Source of the DNA: Tubiluchus corallicola
Taxonomy: Eukaryota > Priapulida > Priapulimorpha > Priapulimorphida > Tubiluchidae
Direction: 5' to 3'
DNA length: 60,000 bases
NCBI GenBank assembly: GCA_030141605.1
Contig: JAQGDQ010000040.1
Location: 64,001 to 124,000, forward strand
In this document: positions 1-14,800 of the stretch, in pieces
How positions within the stretch are numbered: position 1 is the stretch's first letter
Layout: every line of letters starts with the position of its first letter
Position numbers and translations under genes: made by a program
The notes under the pieces: model-generated
The model's input: the letters and a program-made list of their open reading frames with translations, nothing else
What the model was told of the DNA's origin: nothing
Databases searched by the model: none

Positions 1-116
1 CTATTTATCACAGCTCTTTACAGTTATTACAGTTATTAATACAGTTATTACAGTTATTAATTATTCGACTGCAAAACATTTCTAAAAGAATTACAGAAAA
101 AAACATAATAATTTAC

Positions 117-2815
117 CTCATGACGCAAGATTCGCCACAGATTAAGTACAATTCTACCAGCAATATGTATTTCTGACATGTGATTAGCTCCCCATTCATC
201 AGATTCTGCATCAAATCGACTTTCTCGCGTAGAATCTAAAAATTATAATATTGCTTGAATAAGATGCATGACGTATACTGCATGCAGCCATGCATTTGTA
301 TTCGACCAGCTGAAATCGAACTGTTTCTCCACCTACAGTATAAGACATACACAGTCAGTATGCACATGGTTGATATAAAACGGTACTCATAGAAAGTGGA
401 TGCAATTTGACTACCAGCACGATACACAGGCGGGAATATGAACAGCAATATTAGAACTTGCAGATTAAACAAAGAACAGTGTCAGTAAATTCAGTGATAA
501 TTTTGTACAAATAAATAGGTCCATGAATGACAACAAAACTGAATGAATCAAGATCCAAAATCTGTGAGCATGACCGCATTTATCACTTGAGTATACCTGG
601 TCCAGTGTGGTTTGCTCACCCATAATACATAAGTAGTCATGAAAAACACTAGGAGTTGAAGGCAATACTAAACCGATTTTCATGTCCTTCACTCTGACCA
701 AAGTTGCTATTCACCATACCATTTTCAAGACTGCCATTATGCTAATTTAATGTCAAGTCACATTTGCGAATTAAAAAGGAGTGAAACTGGAAGTGTAATT
801 TTTACATTTTGGCTTCTACCTTGACCTGTTAAACAACCTCAGCTTTTTAAATCATATCTTTGTGTAGGACGTTGCCCCAAATGTCTATCCCTGCATGCAC
901 TTTAACTCCTATCTCAGATGCTTAAATAATTTAGCCTTTTAAAAGACTAGGTGCACATCAGCCCCACAACACCTAGCAGCTGAATGGCAAACTGACCAAT
1001 GTCCAGTGTCTGTGACTTTTTGACTGAGGTCATGATTCACCATGCCAGTTTTAAGAACCTACTGCAGATGTCCAATTGTCCATCCTGCGAGTTTCATGAC
1101 TCTAGCCCTCTGGAAGTTAACATGGAGGATGGATGGATAAGAAAACTGGGTGTCCAGCATAATGATAATGACGAAAAACCAGCATAATGATGATAATGAA
1201 AAAATCAGCCAATTGGTTCTCTTAGATTCGGGATGGTTGCAGATAAAAAATTCCATGCATAACGGACATTTTATTCAATGATGAACAAAGAATAAAATAG
1301 ACAGATTGAGCTCAAGGCTTCGAACAGAACAAGTTTCAAAAACGCCAAATCGTCTGTGATTATTATCTGCGAAATGAATGAAATAAATGCCTTTAATAAT
1401 TAAAACCTGCCATTTGTCATAATGGCTAATAAAAATACGTAACTCCATACAGTGCACATACCTGGAACTCGAGATATTCTGGCACATAAATTTACGCCAA
1501 GGTGTGCCGCTCTGTGCATCAAGTAACCCCACGATGTTGTCTGAATCTCATAGCCAACTAAAATATCAGGATCACTTCTGCAAATAAAAAAATACACGTG
1601 TCAGAACATTTGCTAAACTCAGAAGCAATTAATGATAGTAACGTTTCATAACACAACAATGAAAACATCGAAAAAAATAAAAACTTTTTACCTTTGCACA
1701 ATATCTAGAAATACATCAAAAGCTGCCATCTCATTTTCACAATACACAACATTGTAACTAGTAACACCACATTTGCTTAATGTCCAATGGTTATTGGGTG
1801 TACTAGTAGCCACTATTATCATGCCTGTAAAAATCAATTACAGCAATTAATTACTCGCTTTTAGTTTACATTTTAAACTGTGGGACAAAACATTAGCAAG
1901 TAACATTGCAAAAGATTTTACCAAATAACAACAAAAACAAATAAATCACTATGTAGCATTCATTACATCATTGTGCAGATTTCTAATGTTCAAATTTTCC
2001 GAAAAAATTGTTTTGTATATCAGTCATTTACAATAAGAAACACCTCCCCAGCAGCAGCATGCATAAATACACGCAACTTTTTGAAAAGCATCTGGTATCG
2101 TACCTGCAAGAGGTGCACGACTGTTTTATTTTTCAACTTTTGCAAGAAGTAACTACAACATACCAGTTATAAGCCTACCTTTCATTATTTGTTCTTGGGT
2201 ATTGCCAGTATCATTCTGAATACAATAGAAAATAGCACCAATTGTATCCATTGTTGGATCTGGGCACAGCTCACCCCGAGTGTGACAGTATAGTTCCATT
2301 GTCATCACTGTCAAATTCTCAGCCTAAACAAATGGTCAAATAAGTTAATAACGATGTATCTTTATACTGGCACAAAAAATTAACTATACAAGTTTGCAAT
2401 ACACCACAAAACAGCTCAGTATCTCATGCAATAAAATCGATTAAATTAGCAAGTTCAAACCTACGTGAAGCAATATGTATAGTAGGCAATATTTCACTTT
2501 GAACATCAAAACAAGAGGCATAACTAATTTCTCTAAAAAATAATAACAGAGGAATAGTATTTCGAGGTCTGCATTTTGCTGGAAATCGAACATTGAAAAA
2601 TCAAATATTTAGGTTTATGTTGTCTATTATACAAACAAATAGAAAATGACCAAGATATAAAAGAAATACAACAGCTACTCTTAAGAATCAAGTTATACCT
2701 CGTGAACTGCTTTTGCCTCTTGAAGGTCCTGTCTGCTCACACGAAATCCATGTGTATTATTAGGCGTTACTGCATCAATTCCTGAACCATGGCAATGTTT
2801 CGCCGGGCTCATCTC
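117..2815 (-). CDS. REV3L: REV3L exons 22-26: exonuclease-like region
   Basis: Exon 22 has HGFRVSRQDLQEAKAVHE, and exon 23 has AENLTVMTMELYCHTRGE followed by IGAIFYCIQND. Exon 24 leads into exon 25 with SDPDILVGYEIQTTSWGYL and ISRVP; exon 26 has MSEIHIAGRIVLNLWRILR. This is the B-family exonuclease fold as it occurs in polymerase zeta. At the Exo I position, where proofreading polymerases have Asp-x-Glu, this protein reads T-M-E-L, so the aspartate is missing, as expected for a non-proofreading enzyme. Exon 26 ends in phase 0 at a GTAAAT donor; nothing coding is seen in bases 1-116. Confidence 0.95.
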
Positions 2816-5800
2816 CTAAAATCATTTATTGCAGCAGTGTCACAATGTAGCAAAAAGCTATTAAGTCATCAGGCAAACATGTTACAAAATTCTGTTAGAA
2901 TGTATATAACGTTTATTAGCGTTATTAGCAAAGCTGACAATATCACAAAATAACAAGATAGAATATAGAATAGGAAAAAAAGAAAAAAATAGCATTATTG
3001 TGATAGAAGTTGGCCAGGCTAAATACATAGTAATGAATCCCACTCATTCTTAAATATACTCACTTAAATTACAGCTACATATTTCCTAATTGTTTAGGAA
3101 AGGGTTTACCATCTCATTAATTTATCATTTGTTAATTCAATCACAATACACTATTCTATTCATTTATTGTCCAAAATAACACATAAGTTGGTGTGCAAAC
3201 TGGTTGGTTGGTTGTATTTGTAGACTGACAAATGTACTGACTAGGCGCGTAACCAGACTCTAAAGTTAAGGGAAGCAAGTGCACAAAAAAGGTGACGTGA
3301 CACATACCAAAAAGGTGCCATGACATATGAAGCAATTATACGTTTGTCTATGTCACAAGAGACAGTATCAGCACACGACAAGAATATACCATAATAATTG
3401 ACTTTAGGGCAATTAAATCACTGGTTCAATCAGTCAACTTTGACAAATGAGTTGCGAGAATGGTTAAATAAGTACTAAGGCGGGTTGCTGAAAAGAAGCC
3501 AATTTTCAAAAATGTGCACAGGGAAACGGTTGCTTCCCTATTAGCTAAGCCACTGGTAGTGACCTTGACATACAGTTAAACCTCTTTATACTGCCCACTT
3601 TGGGATCAGAAAAAAGTTGCCGTTAAAGCGAGTTTGGCGTCATAGTGAGGTGTGTTAAATTTTGCCACAGATGAATAAAGTTTACACTAGCCAGTCCTCG
3701 ATTTTCACTCTAAAGGTTAATGGATTAAAAAAAATTATTAAATTAATTATTTGTGAATTAATGACGCACTCAAGAATAATATTCTTTATTAAGAACTTTT
3801 TGTTTTCATAAGAGTCATATACTCAACTATATAATAGACTGTAGCTTAGGCCTACTGCTCTGCTAAATATGTAAAAAAGATAGTGACAACTACAGATTTC
3901 TTGCTGTGATTTGTTTGCATGATTTTTAGAAAACAAGTAAATATTACGCTTCTAGCTGGCAAAAAAGCCATGTGTTTTTTTGTCAATATCTGAGTGGCAT
4001 TGATAATAATATGATTGCACAATAACATTCATTACTTTCAACATCTGGCCAGTGTCATCTAGCAGAGCTTATAGCATCCTCGTACAGCTGGCATCATAAT
4101 ACTGAGAAGCCTCCGGTGCTAGATGATGAGACTGCTGTTATTTCTCCATTTAACATATAGCAGGTAAAAGGTGGTGGAATGGAGGGCAATTTTTATAAAC
4201 ATTTGAATAGAGCTGTTTCATTCTTGGCCAAACTGAGCCGATTTTACAGGCTTTAGACGGCAGTACATTGTGGGGTCGTATAACAATGGTTTGATTGTAC
4301 ATTGATACAAATGTACTTAGCAGACTGTACATTTAATATTCATTATTTAAGCTTCTTTAAAACTCTATTGACTAGTGTTTGATATTTTTCTTAAAGACTT
4401 CAGATACTTAATTTATGATTGTGATAGTTTTCCTAACCATACAAGTAGTAAAATACTGTAGTAGTAATACACGTAATATAATAAACAAAAAAGGTAGGAA
4501 ACAGCTTAAGCAAAACAAAGTAATACATATATAACAGTATGTTAAAGTATGAACTGGTGCTTAAAAATTTAAATTCACATCACATAACAGTTGTTGTCCT
4601 AACTTTATTAGTTGTGTACATAAAAAATTGAATAAAGCTGATTAATCAATGATTAAATGATGTTTATTGAATGCAAAGTAACGGGTTTAAAATCACACCT
4701 TGGTCTGGTTTCCTATCAAAATTCTCTTCAGCGAGTAGCCATGTTGCATCTTTTCTGGTTCCAAATTTGCATTTGACATTTTGCCCATTGGGTCATGAAA
4801 GTTTATCGATTCTTCCACATTAGTTTGACTAGTTGGTAGCTTGGAAATTGGAGTTACATTCGCTGAGAAAACAGCCAGAGAGATTCTAGCGGGAGTGCTA
4901 TGTACCGCTTTGACTGAGGTGCAATGGTCAACTTCTTGTTGGGAATTGGCAGTGGTGCCAAACAAAGGAGAAGCCTCAGTTCTTTCTATAAGAGGCACTC
5001 CACGCTCTGGAGAGATCAACATTTCATCTGTCAGTGTTTTGAGCTTTTCACCATTTTCCATGTGGCCTCCTCCGTCCCTTGCTGTTGTCACAGGTTCAGC
5101 TAAATTGATAATATTTCTGTTATTATGTTTCGTTTAACAAACCAATCAGTAACCAGCAATGACCTTTTTCTTATGTTATCACTCAATAGCTGCATAGGCT
5201 AATGGCACCTTATGATGTGCATTACAAATAAATCATGGTGCTTTCAACTTCGCATGAAAACTGCACTATTGAATTTTCACATGTTTTAAAGGCATTTCTA
5301 CTTTGCTACAAGTTCTCAAAGTGTGCACCTGTTGCATCTAGTAGTGCAGAATGATCGGAGATGGATGAATTCAAATGTTTTTCTACATCAGTACGACCAT
5401 TTTGACTATCACCTATATCATCATCACTGTCATCATCTTTGCCAGCATTTGTAGAAACAAAGCCTTTATCATTAATTTTCAACCACTTGTCCACATCATC
5501 TCTGCTTGGTGGTTTTACACAAGGTGTTATCACGACTGGCTTTGCTGGAAGTGAGGCTCCTCGAAGCTGTAACAAGTAATAATCTATTAGAAGCGAAGAC
5601 AGAAAAAAATGATCTTGTGTGCAATTTATGTAGAGCAAGCTCACTTTTGTAACATTTCAATAGCTCTGGAATAGCGGGGCAGAAATAACACAGCAACAGT
5701 TTACAATAGGTCTAAATTTGTAGTTGAAGAAAAGCTAAAAATGAGATTGTGATGCCAGCAGTCTCTAGAATTTCTCTGTGCATGCATTGAATTTTGACAG

Positions 5801-8800
5801 AAAGAAGCCAAGCCTATATTTAGTAACATCATTAGCACCTGAAGCAAGCATAATTCTTTAGGTAAATCTCAAAAACAAGCAAAGTGCTGTCCATGAACAA
5901 GGGATTGCATGGCTGATTCAAAATTATGTCAAATTGGATTGACAATACAATTTTGCAGTTTGTTATGCCTGCTTTGGTAGCCAATGAATAAGCCAGTATC
6001 AATTTCTGAGCAAGTATATGAAATGAAATAAGATAAAAATACCAGTGGATTATCTTGAATATGCTGTGCCAATTGAAAACTAGATGAACTAGACTGATTT
6101 AACATGACTCTCCAAGCTGTTAACCCAGTAATTTCTGTATTGCCAGTATCAAAATGACGCAAATTTCCCACACACGTAGATTTGACCTCTAACAGTCTAC
6201 CACCAATCTCTCTGTTCAAAGAAAAATAGCATTTGTTTAAGAACGTGTATAATTATCCAATAACGTAACCAGCACACAAGACACCACAAAGGCTTTCCAT
6301 AAAAAAACGTGTATGGTTTTGAGCCAGGTTTTGAACACTTAAGTTTGAATGCAAAAAGCAGTGTGTGTGCACACTCACCGGCATTAAACTATCAACAACT
6401 ATATTTTACTTTTTATTTCCATGACTCTTACAAATTACTGAAAACGGTTTACCAAATCTAGTAGGCGAGTTTTAACAAATTATAGTCATTTGTGGAATAC
6501 TATTCACAATACGTTCATCAGTCAGAAGCATAAAAAACATATTTTCCATGAGGAGGTGACTCCAAAAAGTGTTGAAAAAAATATTGAAGATGGAGATTTT
6601 ATTAGTGTTATTAAATAATACAGCATGCAAAATTCATACAGCAACAGAATAATTAAAAAGTATAGTAAATGGCACCTTGGCTTTGACGGAATATCACTGC
6701 TGTCACTGCAAAAAGCTTCCTGATGGCGCACAGCAGAAAGACCATACTTTTTCAAGGATTGTACAACATCTCGTCTGCTAGGAGGTAGCATAGCTGGACG
6801 ATAAGTTTTTGAATTTCTTGTGGAACTGTGTGCATCGATACAACTTAGTGGAATAGACGGATTACTTTCACCTATTATTCATGTAGAAAGACATCATTTA
6901 AAAGTCTGCAATAGGCTATAGTAACAGACAAGAAAAACAGCAGAAAGATTTCGCATGAAAAAAATCCCACACCACAATCTTAGAATGCGTGCTACTTGTA
7001 TAATATCTACCTAAATTATATTAACTAAAAGAAAAATATTAATTCAGCTAGTAAAATGTCAAGACAAATAACTGAAAAACTGATAGCTGTGAAGCGGGAT
7101 ATTGAAAACCTTACCTCTTATTTCTGTAATTCCATCTGGATGAATATCTATTTCAGCTTGATGAGATTGAGCAACTTTGTCAACAATGCTTTGTAGAGCA
7201 GAAGAAATATCTGCACTGGGTGCAGAGGCTGCAACAGAATCTATCTCCATGGCGCAATCATCATCAGTTGTTATTGCAGCACTGTCATTTATGTCATCAC
7301 TGTTTGTCGTACTTACAACAGGTTCATCTGCATTAATCCTTGATGCTTCATCATGTACATAAGACCGAGCCAAGGTCTCAAATTCTTCGTTGGTATCCTG
7401 CACAATGAGACAGTCAACATCATCAAAGTTTGTTTTTTCAGGATAAACACTGTCTGAAATACTAACGTTGTCATATACTTCTGATTTCTTTGATACAATC
7501 CATTTTTCGCTAGAGTAACTTCTGAAAATATCACCTGAAAGAAAGCTATTGCTCAACTCATCTGAATGATTATAGCTAACACATGACATGTCTCCATGAG
7601 ATTCACTGCAGAAAAGATCACCTGCACTTTTTTGATTCAAAGGTTCATAGTTTTTGTCTGCTGAAGCCTCGGGACTCTCGGGCACAATGTCAGAAAGGTC
7701 GAAGTCATGATCTGTTGCTCCCAATGCAAAAGAAATGGAGTTGTTATTTTCGGTATCTGAGAAGCTTGTTTCTTCGCTGCAACCTCTGTTTAGTTCACAC
7801 TCAGCCAGACATTCCTCAACTCTGATTCGAGAATCACGCGGTACCAAAGACGGCACTAATACTGTATCTCCAGTGTTCTCTGCTCGTTTTTCAAATGTAG
7901 AGTGGATGGAGAATGCAGACATATTTTTTAATGCAAACCAATCATTTTCAGACTCAGAATAATTTGAATTTGGTGCCTCATTTTCTTTTGATACGGAGTC
8001 AAAATTTTCTGCACAATAAAGGCCCTGCCTAAGGATGCCACTGGCTGGAAATGTAAATTGCCATACTTCACTTCTGTCAGAATGTCTACCATTCAATTTT
8101 TCTGGAACAGAATGTTGTTCACTAACAGAATCTATCAAACTTTTAACAACAGCATTAACATCAGAGTCATATTTGCTCACTGCATCTGCTTTGACGCTGT
8201 TATAGTATGAGCTAGCACAGACATTGACTGGCAAAATAGATGAAAATAAATCAGCATCTACACCAAAATTATTGCAGGGAAATAAATGTTTGTTGCCTTT
8301 GACTTTTATCTCGGGTTTTTCTCTTTTCTGCCCATTTTCATGTATTAAATGTCGTTGTTCAACACTGTGCACACAGCTGCCTTCCATTAAATTCCCTACT
8401 CCCGTGTTACTGTTTTCAAGGTTATCAGTATGTTTGTTTTCAGTTGGTAAATTCATTGTAGTAAGATGACTTTGACTAGTTTTAACATCATCGGGTTCAT
8501 TGAACAAATTATTGGTATTCAACGAAGAGTTACTAGCAATTTCGTCACATGATTTACTTGGGGTTACTGATACATACAACTTCATATCAGCTGAGTTTGG
8601 CATCTCATCATAATATATAAGCCTGGTGTCAGTCCCAAGCTCTTGAGTTTTGATTCTTAGAACATCTCCTTCCATTAACTTATAAACAGACACATCATTT
8701 GGAGAAGCTTTAGACATGATAGTCTTTGATTCTTGAGCTGCCACCGGTCCTACATGTTTCTCGCAACTTGTAAATTCGCCAGGTGTTTTTACATCAGTCG

Positions 8801-11800
8801 AAGTGGCATCAGACAAAAGTATCAAAGATTTTCTTAAAGTCTCATTCAACAACTCAGTAATATCGTCTTTATCTGACACACTTCCACTAGGTGACTTGCA
8901 AACTGGCGGAGATTCTGATCCATGGCAAGATGAATATGGAGACCAGAAAGCCATGTTTTCAAGTGCATTATCAGCTCTAAAATCATAACATGCTAACATG
9001 TTACTGTTTATACTACAAGTTCTTTCAGGTATGTCACAACTCTCACTATCGCTTTCTACAATAACATCAACAGTTGGACTTGACTGGAATTTACTACCTT
9101 TTGCATCAGTTATTGTGCAAATTCCTTGGTTAACAATTGTGCCAACTTGTACTATTGCCTCAGGTTCAAGTGTTGAAGTCAAACTTGGATTTATGGGTTT
9201 GTTTAGATTGGGTTCGTTTAGATTTTCCTGAGGATGCACTATTTTACAGTGTGTGCTGACATCCACCTCACATTTGTTGCTTTCTACAGAATAAAGTCTT
9301 TTTTGACTTCTAGATAAATTTGCTTTACTTGTTTCATATACATTTTTCTTATAGGAGTCATTATTATTAGAGTAACGTAGTTCAAACTGTAACTGCTGCT
9401 TACGAGGAGACACTTTTTTTTTCTTGCCAACTAATACACGTTTAACTGGTGCAGTTTTGTCAATGTCAGTTTGTTTTTCTTCAGCTTGTTTTACAGGTGA
9501 TATTACAAATTGTAATGGAGCCTTTGATGCAATTTTGTCTTTTTTCTTTTCAGTACCTTTGTCATTAGTTACTTTAGTTTTTTCACTTAAACGTCGCTTT
9601 CGCTTCTTCTGTATTTCCAACCAGTCACAATATTCTAAAGTAAAATGCCTCTTTCTTTTGAAAGTTCTTGGTAAACCACCAGATTCAATAACCAGTTTTT
9701 CTACTACAACACTACATGGTTTGCATAATGCACCCAAAGGTTTATCATGTGAATTATACGGAAAGGATTCTGATGTGCGTTTCTGAATATCAGTTTTGCT
9801 CTTTCTCTTTTTTAAAGTCATTCCAAGCTTTTCCAATATACTTTGCTTGCCTCGAAATCGCGTGTCGTGGATTGCATGATTACTCAACTGATTTTGTGTT
9901 AATTCTTTCTTTACATCCTCACCGTATTTACCTTTCTCCTTTAAGGACACGTACGTCTTTTCCTGATTGTCAGATAAATGTTCTGATGACCTTTTGGATG
10001 AATATGCTACATTTTTATTGTTTTTACCATTCGGTAAATTGCGTGTCATGCCTCTCTTCCTCATGCTACGAGGAAAAGTGCTGCGCAAGATCTTCGCGAA
10101 TGCTTCACTATCTTTCCAAGTTTCTCGTTTGCTATCTGTACACATATCTTTCAAAAGTGATGCACTGTTCTTGCTATTAGGTTTAGTTTTTAACAAATGT
10201 CGTTCCGTGTTCATCTCGTTCTGCACGAAACTGGTTTCTTTAATGCAATCTATTCTGCTAGATTTCATATTTTTGAAATATGCAGAAGAATGCTTGGTGA
10301 ACTTTCGCTTCATGGAAATCTGATTAGGGACAGCAATTGTGTCCCGTGTATCACATTTATTTTGTACACTGCTCATATGATCATGTTCCTGCCGCTTCCT
10401 CAAGATATCTGACCCTTTTTCAGCAATATCAGACAATGTTGCCTCAGAACTGTTATTCACACAAGTTTTGCTAGGCTCATCATTCTTTTGCAATACAACT
10501 GGGTTGACTGGATAGACAATACAGGCACCTTTGGGAATGTGCGATGGAAGTTGACAAAATGGTGAAGAAATACCAGTAGACGGCAATAATGATACATGTT
10601 GCGTGCTTGGTGAAAGATCAAATTCGTTACTATACTCCAAGTTAGAAATTTCCAAAGTATCCTCCTCTTCACCTGATAAGGTATCAAGAGGCTCTACTAC
10701 TTCACCAGTCAGTAGTTGTGTGTACTGTTTATTTATTTCAATGCTGACTACAACTTCATCAACTGGTGATTTACTGCATATTTCTTTAGACGAGATACCA
10801 TCGGGTACATGACCAACTTGATCTGCCGATGATTCTAGAAATGCATATGCTTGGTTGGGTGGCTCACGTTCTGATCGCTTCTCTTCATTCAATACCTGGC
10901 TAGTTACATCATTAGTTTGAGTCTCAGAAATAACAATTTCGTTTTGTTCATTTTGTTCACTGTTACCTTCTAGCCCTTCTGATAATAAAAAATCCTGTTT
11001 GGAGCTGAACCCACTATATCTCACATCCACTTCTGTAGAAGTGCTTGTAACAATTTTCGACACTGGATCACTATTCTCGATGATCTGTGTTGCTGACAAT
11101 AAGGAAATATGATGAGGTATTTCAAAGCAACTCTTTTGTGCTTTCAATTGGCACGATGAATTTTCTTCTGCATTTGGTTTCGAAAATTGCTCATTGCTCG
11201 CATCTTCCAAGTCTTCTTCTGTTTCATCGTCTGCTGACACACTTTGTGAATATGATCTATAACAAAAAAGTGTGTTTTAAATTGTAACCCCACGCTGATA
11301 ACATACTAACATGGAATCATAGAATACACCATTAATTATATTATAAGCACTCATGCACATTAAATACCACCATCAGCTCAAATGCTGGATATTTCAGTAC
11401 AAGTTTATTGGTAAGAATATATTTAATATTGTAAGTCAGAGTAAAATGAAATCGAAAGTTTATCATATATCACATGCTTTCTCTCTACTCTGTTCTAAAA
11501 AAAATTGTAGAAGCAAGTCAATGCAATAATGGCAATCAAATGCTTAAAGCTATGCTAGTTCGTACATCAATGGATGACACAGTGTCACCTTCTTTTAGAA
11601 ACTGGAAGATGGAGGCAGAGACCAAGACATATACACGTATGTGACTGTGCACTGGGTGCTAATGGTGAAGTTAAGAACGAACAGCATGTGCTATGTCACT
11701 ATGAAAAAAACTGCATTTTTCGTCAGAAACAACACTGTTTTTAACCCTATTAACAAGGACTCTCTACTTAATATTTTCACTCACAGGACACTAAGCTAAT

Positions 11801-14800
11801 CATTAATTTTGTATCTGTGTGTTTCAAGTTATTTCAAACGTTGAATGACCAATTTGAGTATTGTTCTTGTTTGACTAATTTCCTCTTTGTTAAGTTCTTA
11901 GCCTATGAATTTGTAACTATTAGTCAATAAATCTAATCTAATCTAATCACAAACCCATGTTTTATTAATAGTGAAAGCATATCTTATTTAATATATTTGT
12001 CAAGTTTGAAGAAAGTTAAATTACTATACCTTGACTGTACTTTGCTTAATGGGTTAGTATAGCTGTAACCAATCGTGCTCGTGGAGCTATCAGAATCATA
12101 TTCTTCTACCAAATCAGTCACGGATTCATATAGTCGCTGGGTAAGGCTTGTACCAGTAGAAGAGCACAGCAAATGGTTGCTGGAACTTGAGGCACAACTC
12201 TCATTCTCGGGGAAAGCAGCATTAGCAGTTTTAGTTGGTGAATTAAACGTTTCAGCAACAATAATCTCATAGCTGGCTACTACATCTGGAACAAATTCCG
12301 AGTTCACAATATTCAGTTCGCTTGGCTCATCAGGATGCAATGCAGACAAATGAGAGGACAGGTGATTTGGACTTTGGACTGTTTCATTTCGGTCACCAAC
12401 TGACCAAAAGTCATCAGTCTTATTACCACTGTTTTCTTGATCAACAATTTTATCATCCAACTCTGAATCATCAGATGCCTTAGAAGTACTAAGGCTGCTG
12501 CTGTCTGTTACCGAAGCAGGAAAATGGCTAGATTCTTTTTTATTTCGGCCGTATTTTTCTATTTCGTCGACGTCGACATAATCACAGTCACTGTTCTCAT
12601 CATGAGTCTTCCGACAAAAAGCACAGTACCTGCAAATGAAAGTACCATGGTTGAGAAAAAATTATTCTCCTTAACAAATACAATTATGGTCCTGATTGCT
12701 TATTAAATTTTCACGTCAACAAAATAAAGAAATAACATTATCTAATTGCATAACAGTACAACTTAATTAGCAAGCAAAGTTGAAGAATATTTTATGCATA
12801 ATCAGTAATTTACTCTCATTTTAGAACATACTGCAATCTGCTAATACTATATTGGATCTATACGTATTTTCACACATTATTTGCAAATGAAAAGAAGTTT
12901 ATTAAGGGTGTTAAAAATTTAAAAACCATACGAAATATCCCATTAAGATAAAACCACTGTGATTATCATCATTCATTATGGATTATTTTATTTCGTGTTA
13001 TGGTACAAACCTTTGGTTACGTCCCCAGGACTTTGGAGGTTTCGACTGACATTTCTGCCCTTTCTGAACTTCTCGTTTTCTTCTTTGTTTGCTGCTAGAC
13101 AAGGTCAAAGTTGGCTTTTTGCGTGTACTCATATTAGCCGCAATAGCCATAAGTTGGCTGCAAGCACTAGCCAAAGCGGTCAACTCTGAATCTGCCTTTT
13201 CCTTCGTGGATGTTTTTCTTGACTTTGAAAACTTATGTCTATCAGATTTTTTGAGATTCGAATTTGCTTGCTTTGTAGGCTTCATATCTACAAAATACTC
13301 TGATTTGATTTCCTCGGTCTCATTAGCTATTTGATACTTATCATCAGATGAACTCTTGCAGATATTTTTTGTAGAAATAGTCAGTTTTAGAGGTTGGATC
13401 ACAACAGGATCGATGGGTGGATGCAATGGTTCTGCCACACGCCCAGAAGCTGCTTCTTTCGATTCCTGTACATTCTTTCGCGGTGAGCAAATCACCTTTA
13501 ACAAAATGATTTATAAAAGTCATTGTAACATAAATATTAGCAACACACACTACAGCCACAAGAGTTTAGTAAGAAATGAAAACAAAGCTGTAATTAAATT
13601 AAAAAAATAATGATGAATTCTGATGACTGATGAGTAGTGTTGTGTAACCATAAGTAAAATAAAAAGATTGTTAATTACAACAAGATTTATTAATAATAAC
13701 AACATTTTAGGAAACCACTGCTTCCTTCAACAGTTTAAATAAAATATAACCATATAGTAATTACATGACATTATTAAGCTTCTATGTAACCATATGTAGC
13801 GACACAATTTTTCCAAAAATATCATTATTACTAATAAACTTTGTTGTGATTAACTATTTTTAACTGAGTTCTGATAAATTACACTAAACACTAATGATGT
13901 AGATGCATAACAAACTCTCAGTTTTGGTTTTTCTTTTGGGAAAATTAAAATTAATAGTCGTTTTTAGGCAAGCACCAATATTTCATGCTTAGTTACACAT
14001 TCCTAATTTCCTAATGTGACATACCTCCCGACGCTCAAACACTTAATAGTTCTGTGATTTTTTTAGAAAAAAGCAACTGTAATTACAATGACTACTACGA
14101 TTTTTTTCCTGGTAAACAGTCAGAAAAACATAACGTAATTTAATAGAAAAACTACCTGTTCACTTTGCTTAGCAACTGATGCAAAAGGAGCCTCATTCGC
14201 TGCTGAGGTAACATTAACTGCATGCAATCCACCAGCTGTCATGGCTGCAGATATTAAATCGGCTTCTATATCATTAGTTGCACCAACATCAATACCTGCA
14301 GAACAGCAAAAAAGGGCAATTAGTCCATGCTACACTGTTAGACACGAAAATATGTTTTTTCACTTAATAAAAAAGAAACAGGAAAACTTGTAAAGAATGA
14401 TCACAAAAGAAATAACAACTTACTTAAAGTGTCTAATAGATTATGACAGCCACTGAAGCTCTCGTCAGTCGTATCATACTGTTTCTGTTTGCTGCTGCCC
14501 AATTGAGCAGAGGCTGCTGTTACACTTTTCTGCACAGAAACCGATGGAATGACGCCTCGCACTGTATCTGTATGCATCACAATTTGATTTCTACTATGTG
14601 GTAGTTGTGATCGAGCAGATATTTCTGGCAAGTCTTTGTTACTAATACCATATGTACCAAATCTAGTAGTAATTATAGTTTGTGTTGGACTAGCATTACT
14701 AAAATTGCTTGTAAATTTGCTGGTTTTGCTGGTTAGTGGACGAACATTTAAAATCGTATTTGGTAGGGAGATTTTACTGGAGCACTTTTGTTGGTTGTAC

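Larger units (their letters stand above)
2816..4698 (-). other. REV3L intron 21 with repeat remnants
   Basis: A 1.9-kb AT-rich intron. It contains a 314-bp hAT-like element (3242-3555) and, right after it, a pogo/Tigger-like terminus (about 3571-3670). The remainder (2816-3230 and 3670-4690) has no recognisable gene or repeat. Confidence 0.6.

Noticed and set aside
1-116. REV3L polymerase palm motifs
   Set aside because: Only intron sequence is present; the catalytic exons must lie beyond the left edge.
7177-11287. Many ORFs of 60-154 codons on the plus strand and in other frames opposite the REV3L giant exon
   Set aside because: They are shadows of the 4.1-kb coding exon, with no recognisable domains.
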